Shown here in pieces: positions 46,260 to 54,627 of a DNA stretch of 64,000 nt (its first letter is position 1; every line of letters starts with the position of its first letter). The stretch is taken from assembly GCF_036409155.1 (NCBI RefSeq), contig NZ_JAZGLW010000002.1, positions 248,001 to 312,000 of the forward strand. Reading direction: 5' to 3'. Under the pieces are notes generated by a model. It saw nothing but the letters and a program-made list of their open reading frames with translations, had not been told where the DNA came from and ran no database searches. This DNA is from Mycobacterium sp. 050128. Its GTDB lineage: Bacteria > Actinomycetota > Actinomycetes > Mycobacteriales > Mycobacteriaceae. Both the position numbers and the translations under genes were made by a program.

Positions 46260-47006
46260 GTGGCGCCCACGGAACCCGCTTCGACCACGAATCGCGACGA
46301 AGGCATCCAGGTGCTGCGTCGTGCCGCCGCCGCATTGGACGAGATCGCTGCCGAGCCCGGACGGCTCCGGCTGGTCGACCTCGGCGAGCGGCTCGGACTG
46401 GCCAAATCGACGGCGCGGCGCCTTCTGGTCGGTCTGGTGGAAGTCGGTCTGGCCGGGGTGGATTCACAAGGCCGTTTCTCGCTGGGCGAGCGCTTGCTCG
46501 GGTTCGGCAGCGCCGCGGGACCGCACGTCTCGGCGATTTTCCGGCCGACCATCGAACGGGTAGCGCGCGCAACCGACGGGGAAACCGTCGATCTGTCCGT
46601 GCTGCGTGGCCAGCGGATGTGGTTCGTCGACCAGATCGAATCGTCCCACCGACTCCGCGCGGTCTCTGCCGTCGGTGTCCGATTCCCGCTGGAAGTGACC
46701 GCCAACGGCAAGGCGGCGCTGGCGGCGCTGGACGAGGCCGACGCGGAGGCGATGATCTCCCGGTTCAGTTCCGGCGTGGCCGAGCGGCTTCGTCGCGAGA
46801 TCGCCGAGATCCGGCGCACTGGGCTCGCATTCGACCGGGGAGAACACACCCCCGGCATTTCGGCGGCCGCCATCGCGCGACGGACGTTGGGCGACAACAT
46901 CGTCGCCATCTCGGTGCCGGCACCCACCGAGCGCTTCCGGGAAAAGGAGCAGCGCATCGTCGCAGCATTGCGCACTGCGACCGACTCGCCCGCCTGGACT
47001 CGTTGA
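46260..47006 (+). CDS. IclR-family transcriptional regulator
   Basis: About 248 residues. The winged helix-turn-helix (EGIQVLRRAAAALDEIA, LRLVDLGERLGLAKSTARRL) is followed by the effector-binding domain with VDLSVLRGQRMWFVDQIES, PLEVTANGKAALAALDE and the GISAAAIAR segment. IclR regulators commonly control catabolic genes for aromatic compounds and bind a pathway metabolite. Its likely targets are the divergent oxidase/hydrolase pair and itself. The start is taken as the GTG at 46260. Confidence 0.9.
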   Translation: MAPTEPASTTNRDEGIQVLRRAAAALDEIAAEPGRLRLVDLGERLGLAKSTARRLLVGLVEVGLAGVDSQGRFSLGERLLGFGSAAGPHVSAIFRPTIERVARATDGETVDLSVLRGQRMWFVDQIESSHRLRAVSAVGVRFPLEVTANGKAALAALDEADAEAMISRFSSGVAERLRREIAEIRRTGLAFDRGEHTPGISAAAIARRTLGDNIVAISVPAPTERFREKEQRIVAALRTATDSPAWTR

Positions 47007-47158
47007 CGCAGCGTGACGGGGCGGTGAAGACTCGCCGACGGACCGCCGCTAGTACCCGATCTTGATCGTCGACATCAGCCCGGTGGATTCTTGACGTGGG
47101 TTGGCACGGCCGTGGTACCCCCCAGGGACCCCGGCCGCGCCAAGATCGTGATCACGTC

Positions 47159-47644
47159 TCAGCAGCTCAGTGCCGAGGCTCCGCTGAACAATTGACCCCA
47201 CTCGTGGCGCGCAGCCGACTGCGCCTCGACGAAGCTGGATGTCTTTTCGCCCTCGCCGGCCAGGTGCACAAGCGCCCAGGCCATCGCGAATACCGGAACC
47301 TTGTGACGCAGTGCCGCGGTGTGTAGTTCGTCGAACGCCGTCTCCGAACGGCACCGGCGAAGTCCAATGATGATCCCCCGCGCGGTGTCGAGAATGCGGC
47401 TGGAGTTCGGTCCGCCCGAGGTCTGCGCGGGAACCCAGTTCGCCATGCTCTTCATACCTCCTGTTGCCCCCCAACGAAATCCGCTACTCGGCATAGCGGA
47501 CAAGAATCCCTGCGACAACGCATAACTCGCCATCGGATTCTCAAAGGCGCACTGTGCCATGATTTGTGGATCGGTGACGTTACGCCATACCGGCGCCGAC
47601 ATTGATATGTGCTTGTGACCGTGTCGGTATTGGCCAGTAGTCAC
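47159..47644 (-). CDS. Short protein with C-terminal ANTAR RNA-binding domain
   Basis: A 161-residue protein. Residues about 83-132 (SRILDTARGIIIGLRRCRS, ETAFDELHTAALRHKVPVFA, MAWALVHLAGEG) form an ANTAR-like three-helix domain, which in other proteins binds paired hexanucleotide loops in RNA and prevents transcription termination. The N-terminal part (PQIMAQCAFENPMASYALSQ) shows no known sensory domain. The GTG start at 47644 is uncertain; an ATG at 47602 is possible. It may act on leader RNAs elsewhere. Confidence 0.7.
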   Translation of the reverse strand: MTTGQYRHGHKHISMSAPVWRNVTDPQIMAQCAFENPMASYALSQGFLSAMPSSGFRWGATGGMKSMANWVPAQTSGGPNSSRILDTARGIIIGLRRCRSETAFDELHTAALRHKVPVFAMAWALVHLAGEGEKTSSFVEAQSAARHEWGQLFSGASALSC

Positions 47645-47667
47645 GTCGCCGGGAATTCAGCTCCGAA

Positions 47668-49032
47668 TTAGCTTGCAAGCGAGGCTAACTCGTCAAAGCC
47701 CGCGACGATAGCGTCGTAGAACACGTCGTAGTCGGGTATCGCGACGGTATCGACGTTGATGCCGATCGCGCAGGTGTCGACGTAGGTCAGCAACGTGACA
47801 TTGACCGACGCGCCGATCGTCGGGCCGAACGCGTATTGCGCGCGTACCGCCGCGCCGCCCAGGAAGACCGGCACCGGGACTCCCGGCACGTCACTGGCCA
47901 CGAAATCGACGTGGCGTAGTACCGAACCGATGTACCACCGCGGCATCAGGTTCAGCGCGCCGGCAATCAACTGGGTATAGGGCAGCGATCTTTCATCGCG
48001 CACCGCGCCGGTGCGCTGGTGTATCGCCTTGATTCGTGCGGCCGGATCGGCCTCGCTCACGGGTACGTCGAAGCGCATCAGCGTGATCCGGTTTCCGCCC
48101 ATGTCGTCGGCCGCTGTGCGCAGACTGATCGGCATCGAAAGGTGCAGATCGCCGATCTCGACGCCGTGCTTCTCGTGGTACCGGCGTAACCCACCGGCCA
48201 CGCCCGCGACAAACGCATCGTTGAGCGCGCCACCGCAGCGGTGCCCTGCTTCCCTTAGGAGCGACTTCGGCACCTCATGGACGCCGAGACGCCGGATCAG
48301 GCCACGTTCGGTGATCAGCGGTGACCCGGTCCGGGCTATCGGCCGCACCGTCCGGTACACCGATGCCGTGGTGGCCGCCGCGGATCGGACCGTCGTAATA
48401 GGCCGCCGAACACCGTCGACGATCAGGCGCGGGGCCGTCTTGACCACACCCATCAGCGCCTTACCCATCAGCTCGGCGTCGTAGCGCCAGGAATCGCGGT
48501 AATCCCCGAGCAGTGAGGGGCTGGATCCCTGCGGCTCGGGCGGTAAGGACTCGTGCTCATAGAGCTCTTCGGAAATGTTGAACAAGTTCATCGCGATCTG
48601 CACGCCCCCGATTCCATCGGTGAGCGCATGGTGGAACTTGCAGATCATCGCCGCGCCATCGTCTTTCAGGCCATCGATCAGCGTCACCTCCCAGAGCGCC
48701 CGCGCCCGGTCGAAGTCCTGCATCTCGGCCAGTCGGGCCATCTCGAGTACGTCATCGAGCGTGCCGCCCCCGGGGCAGACGGTGCGGCGAATGTGGTAGT
48801 CGAGGTCGAAGTCCCGGACATACTCCCACCGGGGTGGGGCCGGCGGTGGCGACGCCACGACGCGCTGCCGGAACATCGGTAGTTTCCTGCTGATCAGGTC
48901 GAATCGGTCCCGCACCCCATCCCAGTCCGGGGATCGATCCAGCAACACGACGCTGACGACGGTCGATCGCAGTCGCGGATCGGTTTCCATCGCCCAGGTG
49001 AAGGCGTCGCTGTTGCGCATGAAGGTGGCCAT
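47668..49032 (-). CDS. Wax ester synthase / diacylglycerol acyltransferase (WS/DGAT)
   Basis: A 454-residue acyltransferase. The catalytic motif HHxxxDG is seen in KFHHALTDGIGG near residue 138. Also typical are PPRWEYVRDFDLDYHIRR, LNDAFVAGVAGGLRRYHEKH and NVTLLTYVDTCAIGIN near the end. These enzymes join a fatty acyl-CoA to diacylglycerol or a fatty alcohol to give storage lipid. Mycobacteria carry many copies. GAGG six bases before the ATG at 49032 supports the start. It shares direction with the ANTAR gene 23 bases downstream. Confidence 0.93.
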   Translation of the reverse strand: MATFMRNSDAFTWAMETDPRLRSTVVSVVLLDRSPDWDGVRDRFDLISRKLPMFRQRVVASPPPAPPRWEYVRDFDLDYHIRRTVCPGGGTLDDVLEMARLAEMQDFDRARALWEVTLIDGLKDDGAAMICKFHHALTDGIGGVQIAMNLFNISEELYEHESLPPEPQGSSPSLLGDYRDSWRYDAELMGKALMGVVKTAPRLIVDGVRRPITTVRSAAATTASVYRTVRPIARTGSPLITERGLIRRLGVHEVPKSLLREAGHRCGGALNDAFVAGVAGGLRRYHEKHGVEIGDLHLSMPISLRTAADDMGGNRITLMRFDVPVSEADPAARIKAIHQRTGAVRDERSLPYTQLIAGALNLMPRWYIGSVLRHVDFVASDVPGVPVPVFLGGAAVRAQYAFGPTIGASVNVTLLTYVDTCAIGINVDTVAIPDYDVFYDAIVAGFDELASLAS

Positions 49033-49169
49033 GATGTACCTCAGGCACAAACCTACGGCGGGACGCGGCTGACGTCATCAGGTTGTTGGCAGACAATGAC
49101 TTTGGTCCTTCGAATAGGAGCCATTTGTCAACTGCGGGCGACGCGGCCGCTTAGCGGGATCCGCCGGTA

Positions 49170-50390
49170 TCAGAGGATCGAGTTGAGGTCCTTCGCCTTC
49201 GCGATGTCGTCCCACTCGACGCCGAGTTCGAGCAATATCTCCTCGGTGTGCTGTCCATGTTCTGGAGCGCGCGCGGGAAGTGGTGGCGTTTCGTTGAATT
49301 GGACCGGAGCGGCGACGATTCGATATTCCTCGCCGTAATCGTCGACGTTTGTCACCACGTAGCCGTTGGGTTCGACTTGCGGGTCATTGAGTGTCTCCCG
49401 CGGTGTCGCGAGGGCACCCCACACTCCTGGTTCGCTTGCGAGCACCTGCTGCCAGTGGGCAAGGTCGTGGCCGGCAAACGTCTTCGCCACGATCTCGGTC
49501 GCCGTGGCCGCATTCGCGATCAGATTGCTCGACGGTACGAAGCGCTCGTCGGTGGCCAACTCCGCAAGTCCCATGCGCTCACAGAAGCCGGCCCAGAATT
49601 TGTCGGGTTGCAGGAAGACCAGCTGGATCCATCTACCGTCCTTGGTCTTGTACCGGTTCACCAGCGGATTGATGGCCAATCCCGGGGGCGCCCCCGGAAT
49701 GCCGTCGATATCAAAGAAATCCGCGGCACAGATTGACGGCGCGATCGACCACATCGCCTGGGCCAATAGGGAGGAGTCGACGATCGTCGGCTCGCCGGTG
49801 CGTTCCCGGTGGAACAGCGCCGCGCACACGCCACCGGCCAGGGTGGCCCCGCCCTGCAGGTCACCGAAGCCGGGGCCCTGGACCGCCGGGGTATCGGTCC
49901 CGAACGGGGTCAGGGTGTAGGCCACCCCGCCGCGGGCCAGGTAGGTGGCCGCATCGAAGCCGCCGCGATCGCGGTCCGGTCCGCGGACCCCGAGGCCGGT
50001 GCCGCGAGCAATGATGATCTTCGGGTTGAACGCGCGAATGTCGTCGACGGTAAGCCGGGCGCGATCCAGTGCGCCCGGCAACCAGTTCGTCAGGAACACA
50101 TCCGCGGTGGCCAACAGGCGGCCGAACAATTCGCGACCCGTCTCGGATTTGATGTCGATCGCGATGCTGCGCTTGCCGCGGTTGCCCAACTCGAGGATGA
50201 AGTCGGCGTCGGGGCGGGCCGCTTCGCGGGTGAAGCCGCCGACGACCAGGGCGCGGCCGGGATCGCCGAACGCCACACCCTCCACCTTGATGACGTCCGC
50301 GCCCCAGTCCGCCAGCGCCGCCCCAGCCGACGGGACGTAGGTCCAGGACGCCAACTCGACTACTCGCACCCCTTGAAGGACGCCTGACAT
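49170..50390 (-). CDS. Class III (CaiB/BaiF) CoA transferase
   Basis: A 406-residue enzyme. The N-terminal signature is GVRVVELASWTYVPSAGAALADWGADVIKVE (described here in parts: GVRVVELASWTYVPSAGAAL then ADWGADVIKVE). The catalytic Asp lies in the GGFDAATYLARGG region, and PGFGDLQGGATLAGGVCAAL follows. These enzymes move CoA between carboxylic acids without covalent phosphate. GAGGGGG six to seven bases before the ATG sets the start. It is divergent from the catabolic operon at 50608, so it may activate the same substrate or pass CoA to it. Confidence 0.9.
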   Translation of the reverse strand: MSGVLQGVRVVELASWTYVPSAGAALADWGADVIKVEGVAFGDPGRALVVGGFTREAARPDADFILELGNRGKRSIAIDIKSETGRELFGRLLATADVFLTNWLPGALDRARLTVDDIRAFNPKIIIARGTGLGVRGPDRDRGGFDAATYLARGGVAYTLTPFGTDTPAVQGPGFGDLQGGATLAGGVCAALFHRERTGEPTIVDSSLLAQAMWSIAPSICAADFFDIDGIPGAPPGLAINPLVNRYKTKDGRWIQLVFLQPDKFWAGFCERMGLAELATDERFVPSSNLIANAATATEIVAKTFAGHDLAHWQQVLASEPGVWGALATPRETLNDPQVEPNGYVVTNVDDYGEEYRIVAAPVQFNETPPLPARAPEHGQHTEEILLELGVEWDDIAKAKDLNSIL

Positions 50391-50426
50391 CGCCAACCCC
50401 CTCGGCCCGGACCTGTCCTTGCTATT

Positions 50427-50448
50427 TTAGGTATTCTAGTTACTCTAA
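50427..50448. promoter_or_regulatory. Imperfect palindrome in the divergent promoter region
   Basis: TTAGGTA, seven bases, then TACTCTAA forms an inverted repeat with one bulged base in the 217 bases between the CoA transferase and the SDR gene. The A+T-rich patch (ATTTTAGGTATTCTAG) fits a promoter. A regulator site is possible but not proven. Confidence 0.3.
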
Positions 50449-50607
50449 GGGATATTGATAGCCCGGCTACAGCCACGTGCAGGTTTTCGTGGAAGAGATG
50501 AGTGGTGTAGGCACTTTCGCTGGCTCGCCGAACCACCGCGGTAACGAGCCCCCACGTGTGCACCAACTCGGGTCGTTGGAAGCAGCCACCGGGACGAAGG
50601 ATCAGCG

Positions 50608-51471
50608 ATGGGCAGGGTAACGGGCAAGGTCGCCGTGATCAGCGGCGCCGCGCGGGGTCAGGGACGATCGCACGCGCGCATGCTGGCCGCCGAAGGCGCC
50701 GACATCATCGCGGTGGATCTGTGCGCGGACATCGACACGAACGAGTACCCGTTGGCCCGGCCGGAGGATTTGGACGAGACGGCGCGGCTGGTCGAAAAGG
50801 AGGGACAGCGCGCGTTCACGGCGATCGCCGACGTGCGCGACCGGGTGGCGCTGTCCGCCGCGATCGATGAGGGTGTCGCCGAACTCGGACACCTCGACAT
50901 CGTGGTGGCCAACGCGGGCATCTGCCCGCTGACCGCGGGTCTGCCCCCGAAGGCGTTCGCCGATGCCGTGGACGTGGACCTGGTCGGCGTGCTCAATCTC
51001 GTCCACGCCAGCCTTAGACACCTACAGGCCGGCGCGTCGATCATCGTGATCGGTTCCAACGCGGCGTTCATGTCGTCGATGAACACCACCGGCATCGACG
51101 GCGGTCCCGGCGGTGCGGGCTATGCTTTCGCGAAACTCGCTGCGGCGCACTACGTTAACGACTTCGCACGGGCGCTGGCACCGTTCTCCATCCGGATGAA
51201 CGCGGTACATCCGACCAACGTCAACACCGACATGTTGCACAGCCCGCCGATGTATCGCGCCTTCCGCCCCGACTTGAAAGAGCCGACCCGCGAGGACGCC
51301 GAACCGATTTTCCCGCTGGTCCAGGCGATGCCTATCCCCTACGTCGAACCCGAGGACATCAGCGAGGCGGTACTGTTCCTCGCCTCCGACGCCGCCCGCT
51401 ACATCACCGGACAACAGTTGCGCGTCGACGGCGGCGGCTTCCTCAAGGTCAAGCCGTGGTCAGGCGCATGA
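50608..51471 (+). CDS. Mycofactocin-type short-chain dehydrogenase/reductase
   Basis: A 287-residue SDR. The cofactor motif GAARGQGRSHA, the extra segment after the second strand (DIDTNEYPLARPEDLDETAR), NAGI, and the catalytic Tyr and Lys in YAFAK mark the subgroup linked to the redox peptide mycofactocin, whose members hold NAD(H) tightly and need that carrier to be re-oxidised. It is the first gene of the operon, with ATG at 50608 and GGAC/GAAGGA upstream. It probably oxidises a secondary alcohol in the pathway. Confidence 0.88.
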   Translation: MGRVTGKVAVISGAARGQGRSHARMLAAEGADIIAVDLCADIDTNEYPLARPEDLDETARLVEKEGQRAFTAIADVRDRVALSAAIDEGVAELGHLDIVVANAGICPLTAGLPPKAFADAVDVDLVGVLNLVHASLRHLQAGASIIVIGSNAAFMSSMNTTGIDGGPGGAGYAFAKLAAAHYVNDFARALAPFSIRMNAVHPTNVNTDMLHSPPMYRAFRPDLKEPTREDAEPIFPLVQAMPIPYVEPEDISEAVLFLASDAARYITGQQLRVDGGGFLKVKPWSGA

Positions 51472-51514
51472 CGGCGGTGGCACCAATTGGACTGCACCAC
51501 AACGGAACAATGCG

Positions 51515-52498
51515 ATGACCCACACCGAATACTCCGACCTCAAACGCCTTTACGCGCTGATGGTGCTGATGAAGGCGGCCGACGACCGGCTGTCCAAGGG
51601 CATCGGCACCGGCGAGTTCATGTGCGTGTACTGGCCGTCGCGTGGCCAGGAGGCGATCGCCGCCGCGATGGGTATCGCGCTGCGGCCCGACGACCAGCTG
51701 GTGACCACCTACCGCGGGCTGCACGATCTGATCGGCAAAGGCGTCCCGCTCGAGGAGATCTACGGCGAGATGATGGGACGCACCGTCGGTGCCAGCCGCG
51801 GCAAGGGCGGAACCATGCACATCGCCAAACCCGAGGTGGGCGTGATGCTTTCGACCGGGATCGTCGGCGCCGGACCGCCAGTGGCGGTCGGGCTGGCGAT
51901 GGCCGCCAAACGCAAGGGGCTCGATCGCGTGACCGTGGTCAGCTTCGGCGACGGCGCCACCAATACCGGGTCCTTTCACGAGGCGGCCAACATGGCTGCG
52001 CTCTGGGATCTGCCGCTGGTGTTCGTCTGCCAGAACAATCAGTACGCCGAAATGACGCCGACCCGCGACACCATGAAGCTCGAGCACGTCGCCGACCGGG
52101 CCGCCGGATACGGGATGCCCGGCGTTCGGGTCGACGGCAACGACCCGCTGGCGGTGAAGTCCGCGCTTGACGAGGCACTGCGGCGGGCGCGCGGCGGCGA
52201 AGGCCCCACCTTCATCGAGTGCGTGACATTCCGCTTCCGCGGTCACTATTTCGGCGATCGGATGCCCTACATCCCGAAGGTACAACTGGCAGCGGCGATG
52301 GCCGCCGATCCGGTGCCGCGCTTCCGCCGGCATCTCGCCGACGCCGGCATTGCCGACGAACAGGAGCTCGCGCGCATTGACACTTACGCGCTGGCCGCCG
52401 TCGAGGCGGCGCTGCAGACGGTGATGAGCGCGGAGTCCCCCTTGGCCGACGAGCTCGACCGTGACGTGTACGCAACTCCGATCAAGTTCCCGGTGTAA
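51515..52498 (+). CDS. 2-oxoacid/acetoin dehydrogenase E1 component, alpha subunit
   Basis: A 327-residue thiamine-diphosphate protein. The ThDP motif begins at GDGATNTGSFHEAANMAALW and ends with VCQNN; RGLHDLIGKGVPLEEIYGEM and SRGKGGTMHIAKP are typical of the pyruvate/acetoin dehydrogenase alpha group. With the beta subunit it decarboxylates a 2-oxoacid, or cleaves an acyloin, and passes the acyl group to lipoyl. It is followed by the beta gene after four bases. Confidence 0.92.
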   Translation: MTHTEYSDLKRLYALMVLMKAADDRLSKGIGTGEFMCVYWPSRGQEAIAAAMGIALRPDDQLVTTYRGLHDLIGKGVPLEEIYGEMMGRTVGASRGKGGTMHIAKPEVGVMLSTGIVGAGPPVAVGLAMAAKRKGLDRVTVVSFGDGATNTGSFHEAANMAALWDLPLVFVCQNNQYAEMTPTRDTMKLEHVADRAAGYGMPGVRVDGNDPLAVKSALDEALRRARGGEGPTFIECVTFRFRGHYFGDRMPYIPKVQLAAAMAADPVPRFRRHLADAGIADEQELARIDTYALAAVEAALQTVMSAESPLADELDRDVYATPIKFPV

Positions 52499-52502
52499 AG
52501 AC

Positions 52503-53501
52503 ATGGACGAAAAAGAGATGACGATGCGCGAGGCGCTGAACCTCGCGCTGGATCAGGCACTGCAGGCCGACGACCGAGTGTTTCTGCTGGGTGAGGATAT
52601 CGCCGATCCCGGTGCATCCGGGCCGACGGCAGGATTGTCGACGAAGTACGGTCACGACCGGGTTCTGGACACTCCGATCTCGGAGGCCGCGATCGTCGGT
52701 GCGGCGATCGGCGCCGCGATCGACGGACTGTTGCCGGTGGCCGAGATCATGATCATGGACTTCATCGGCATCGCCGCCGACCAGCTGATCAACAACGCCG
52801 CCAAGCTGCGGTTCATGACCGCCGGCCGGACGACGGCGCCGATCACCATTCGAACCCAGGTGTACGCGGGGCTGGCCACCGGTGCCACGCATTCGCAGAG
52901 CCTGGAGGCGTGGTTCATGCACATTCCGGGGATGAAGGTGATCGTGCCGTCCACCCCGCACGACGGCAAAGGCCTGCTGGCCTCGGCGATCTTCGACCCC
53001 GACCCGTGCCTGTTCGTCGAGACGATCCGGCTGCAAGGCAAGAAGGGGCCGGTACCCGTCGATCCCGGGTTCTCAATTCCGCTCGGCCAGGCCGACATCA
53101 AGCGGCCGGGCACCGACGTGAGTCTGATCGGCTACGGACGCAGCGTGCACGAGGCGCTCGCGGCGGCCGACACCCTGGCCGCCCAGGGTGTCAGCGCCGA
53201 GGTCGTCGATCTGCGCACCCTTTTACCGCTCGACGTCGAGACCATCGTCGAGTCCGTACGGCGTACCCGCAGGGCTGTAATCGTCCACGACGCAGTCCAA
53301 TTCGCCGGCCCCGGGGCAGAGATCGCCGCAATCCTGCAATCGGAATTGTTCGGCGAACTCGCCGCACCCGTCGAGCGGGTTGGCGCCCGGTTCGTTCCCA
53401 ACCCGGCCGCCGCCGCGCTCGAGGCGCAGGTGTACCCGTCCGCGGCCGGCATCCTCGAAGCGGCGCTGCGCACCTGTAAGAGGGCGAACGCGCATGGCTG
53501 A
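52503..53501 (+). CDS. 2-oxoacid/acetoin dehydrogenase E1 component, beta subunit
   Basis: A 332-residue protein, MDEKEMTMREALNLALDQAL, VFLLGEDIADPG, TPISEAAIVGAAIGAAIDGL, TIRTQVYAGLATGATHSQSL, and the C-terminal transketolase domain (DVSLIGYGRSVHEALAAAD, VVDLRTLLPLDVETI). It forms the heterotetramer with the alpha subunit. The ATG at 52503 follows the alpha stop; its own stop overlaps the start of the lipoyl protein by eight bases, so the three are translated together. Confidence 0.93.
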   Translation: MDEKEMTMREALNLALDQALQADDRVFLLGEDIADPGASGPTAGLSTKYGHDRVLDTPISEAAIVGAAIGAAIDGLLPVAEIMIMDFIGIAADQLINNAAKLRFMTAGRTTAPITIRTQVYAGLATGATHSQSLEAWFMHIPGMKVIVPSTPHDGKGLLASAIFDPDPCLFVETIRLQGKKGPVPVDPGFSIPLGQADIKRPGTDVSLIGYGRSVHEALAAADTLAAQGVSAEVVDLRTLLPLDVETIVESVRRTRRAVIVHDAVQFAGPGAEIAAILQSELFGELAAPVERVGARFVPNPAAAALEAQVYPSAAGILEAALRTCKRANAHG

Positions 53502-53730
53502 CTTCGTTATTCGTATCCCCCGTGTGTCGGTCGCGGTGTCCGAAGCCGAACTCACCGGGCTGCTGGTCGGCGCCGGCGAGCACGTCGAAGCGGGCACACC
53601 GATCTATGTGATCGCCACCGAGAAGGTGGAACAGGAGATCGAAGCGGGAGCATCCGGCATCGTCCAGTGGACGGGTCAGGTTGGGACCATCTACGACATC
53701 GGCGCCGAAATCGGTGTCATCACGTCATAA
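53494..53730 (+). CDS. Free-standing lipoyl (biotinyl)-domain protein
   Basis: A 78-residue protein that is only a lipoyl domain: MADFVIRIPRVSVAVSEAEL, then the hairpin IATEKVEQEIEAGASG whose Lys should carry lipoate, and the ending GAEIGVITS. In common E2 proteins this domain is fused to an E1/E3-binding domain and an acyltransferase core; both are absent here. It may shuttle acyl groups from E1 to an E2 or acceptor encoded elsewhere. The short size and overlap with E1 beta are clear in the sequence. Confidence 0.85.
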   Translation: MADFVIRIPRVSVAVSEAELTGLLVGAGEHVEAGTPIYVIATEKVEQEIEAGASGIVQWTGQVGTIYDIGAEIGVITS

Positions 53731-53746
53731 CGGAAGGACAAAGCAT

Positions 53747-54619
53747 ATGGACCTCAACGAGACTCGCGAACGTATCATCTACCAGAAGGATGGTCCGATC
53801 GCGAAGATCACCCTCAACTGGCCGGAGAAGGCCAATGCGCAGGACCAGAAGCTGGCCGAAGAGGTCGATGCCGCACTGCTGGACGCCGACCGGGACTACG
53901 ACATCAAGGTGCTGGTGCTCAAGGCCAACGGCAAGGGCTTCTGCTCCGGGCATGCGATCGGCAACAATGCCGTCGACTACCCGTCGTTCGTGGAGAACGC
54001 GATGGTGACGGGCCACCCGTGGAAGGCGCAGTCGGATCTGTTCGTCAAGCCGACGCTGAACCTCTGGGAGTTCTCCAAGCCCACCATCGCGCAGGTGCAC
54101 GGCTATTGTGTCGGCGGCGGGACGCATATGGGCCTGACCACCGATATCGTCATCGCCGCCGACGACGCCTACTTCTCTTACCCGCCGCTGCAGGGTTTCG
54201 GCATGCCCTCGGGCGAATGTTCCATCGAGCCTTGGGTGTTCATGAATTGGCGCCGTGCGGCCTACTACCTGTTCACCGCTGAGGTGATCGACGCCAAGAA
54301 GGCGCTGGAGGTCGGCCTGGTCAACGAGGTGGTCAAGCGCGAGGACCTGGACGCCCGGGTGGACGCGATCGCCCGCCACATCGCCCAGGCGCCGTTGACG
54401 ACGTTGATGCTCACCAAGGCCAATCTGAAGCGGGCCTGGGAGCTGATGGGCATGCGGGTGCACTGGCAGAGCTCCAACGATCTCGTCGCACTCGCCTCGA
54501 TCAGCAAGGACGTGCAACAGCTGATCCAGACCGTGTTCAAGGACAAGGTGCTACCGTCCGAGCACGCGCGGCGTCAGGCCGCGGCCGCCGCCCAAACCGA
54601 CGGCGCCGCGGCTACGTAG
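53747..54619 (+). CDS. Crotonase-fold protein, enoyl-CoA hydratase/isomerase family
   Basis: A 290-residue protein. KANGKGFCSGHAIG and VHGYCVGGGTHMGLTTDIVI form the CoA-binding oxyanion region. The two glutamates used by classical enoyl-CoA hydratase are absent: His stands in GGGTH and YPPLQG replaces the PEI segment. It may therefore catalyse another crotonase reaction. GGAAGGA precedes the ATG at 53747 by about nine bases. It closely resembles the crotonase at 59244 (ANLKRAWELMGMRVHWQ against KNNVKRAWELMGMRVHLQ). Confidence 0.88.
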   Translation: MDLNETRERIIYQKDGPIAKITLNWPEKANAQDQKLAEEVDAALLDADRDYDIKVLVLKANGKGFCSGHAIGNNAVDYPSFVENAMVTGHPWKAQSDLFVKPTLNLWEFSKPTIAQVHGYCVGGGTHMGLTTDIVIAADDAYFSYPPLQGFGMPSGECSIEPWVFMNWRRAAYYLFTAEVIDAKKALEVGLVNEVVKREDLDARVDAIARHIAQAPLTTLMLTKANLKRAWELMGMRVHWQSSNDLVALASISKDVQQLIQTVFKDKVLPSEHARRQAAAAAQTDGAAAT

Positions 54620-54627
54620 GTCCGCTG

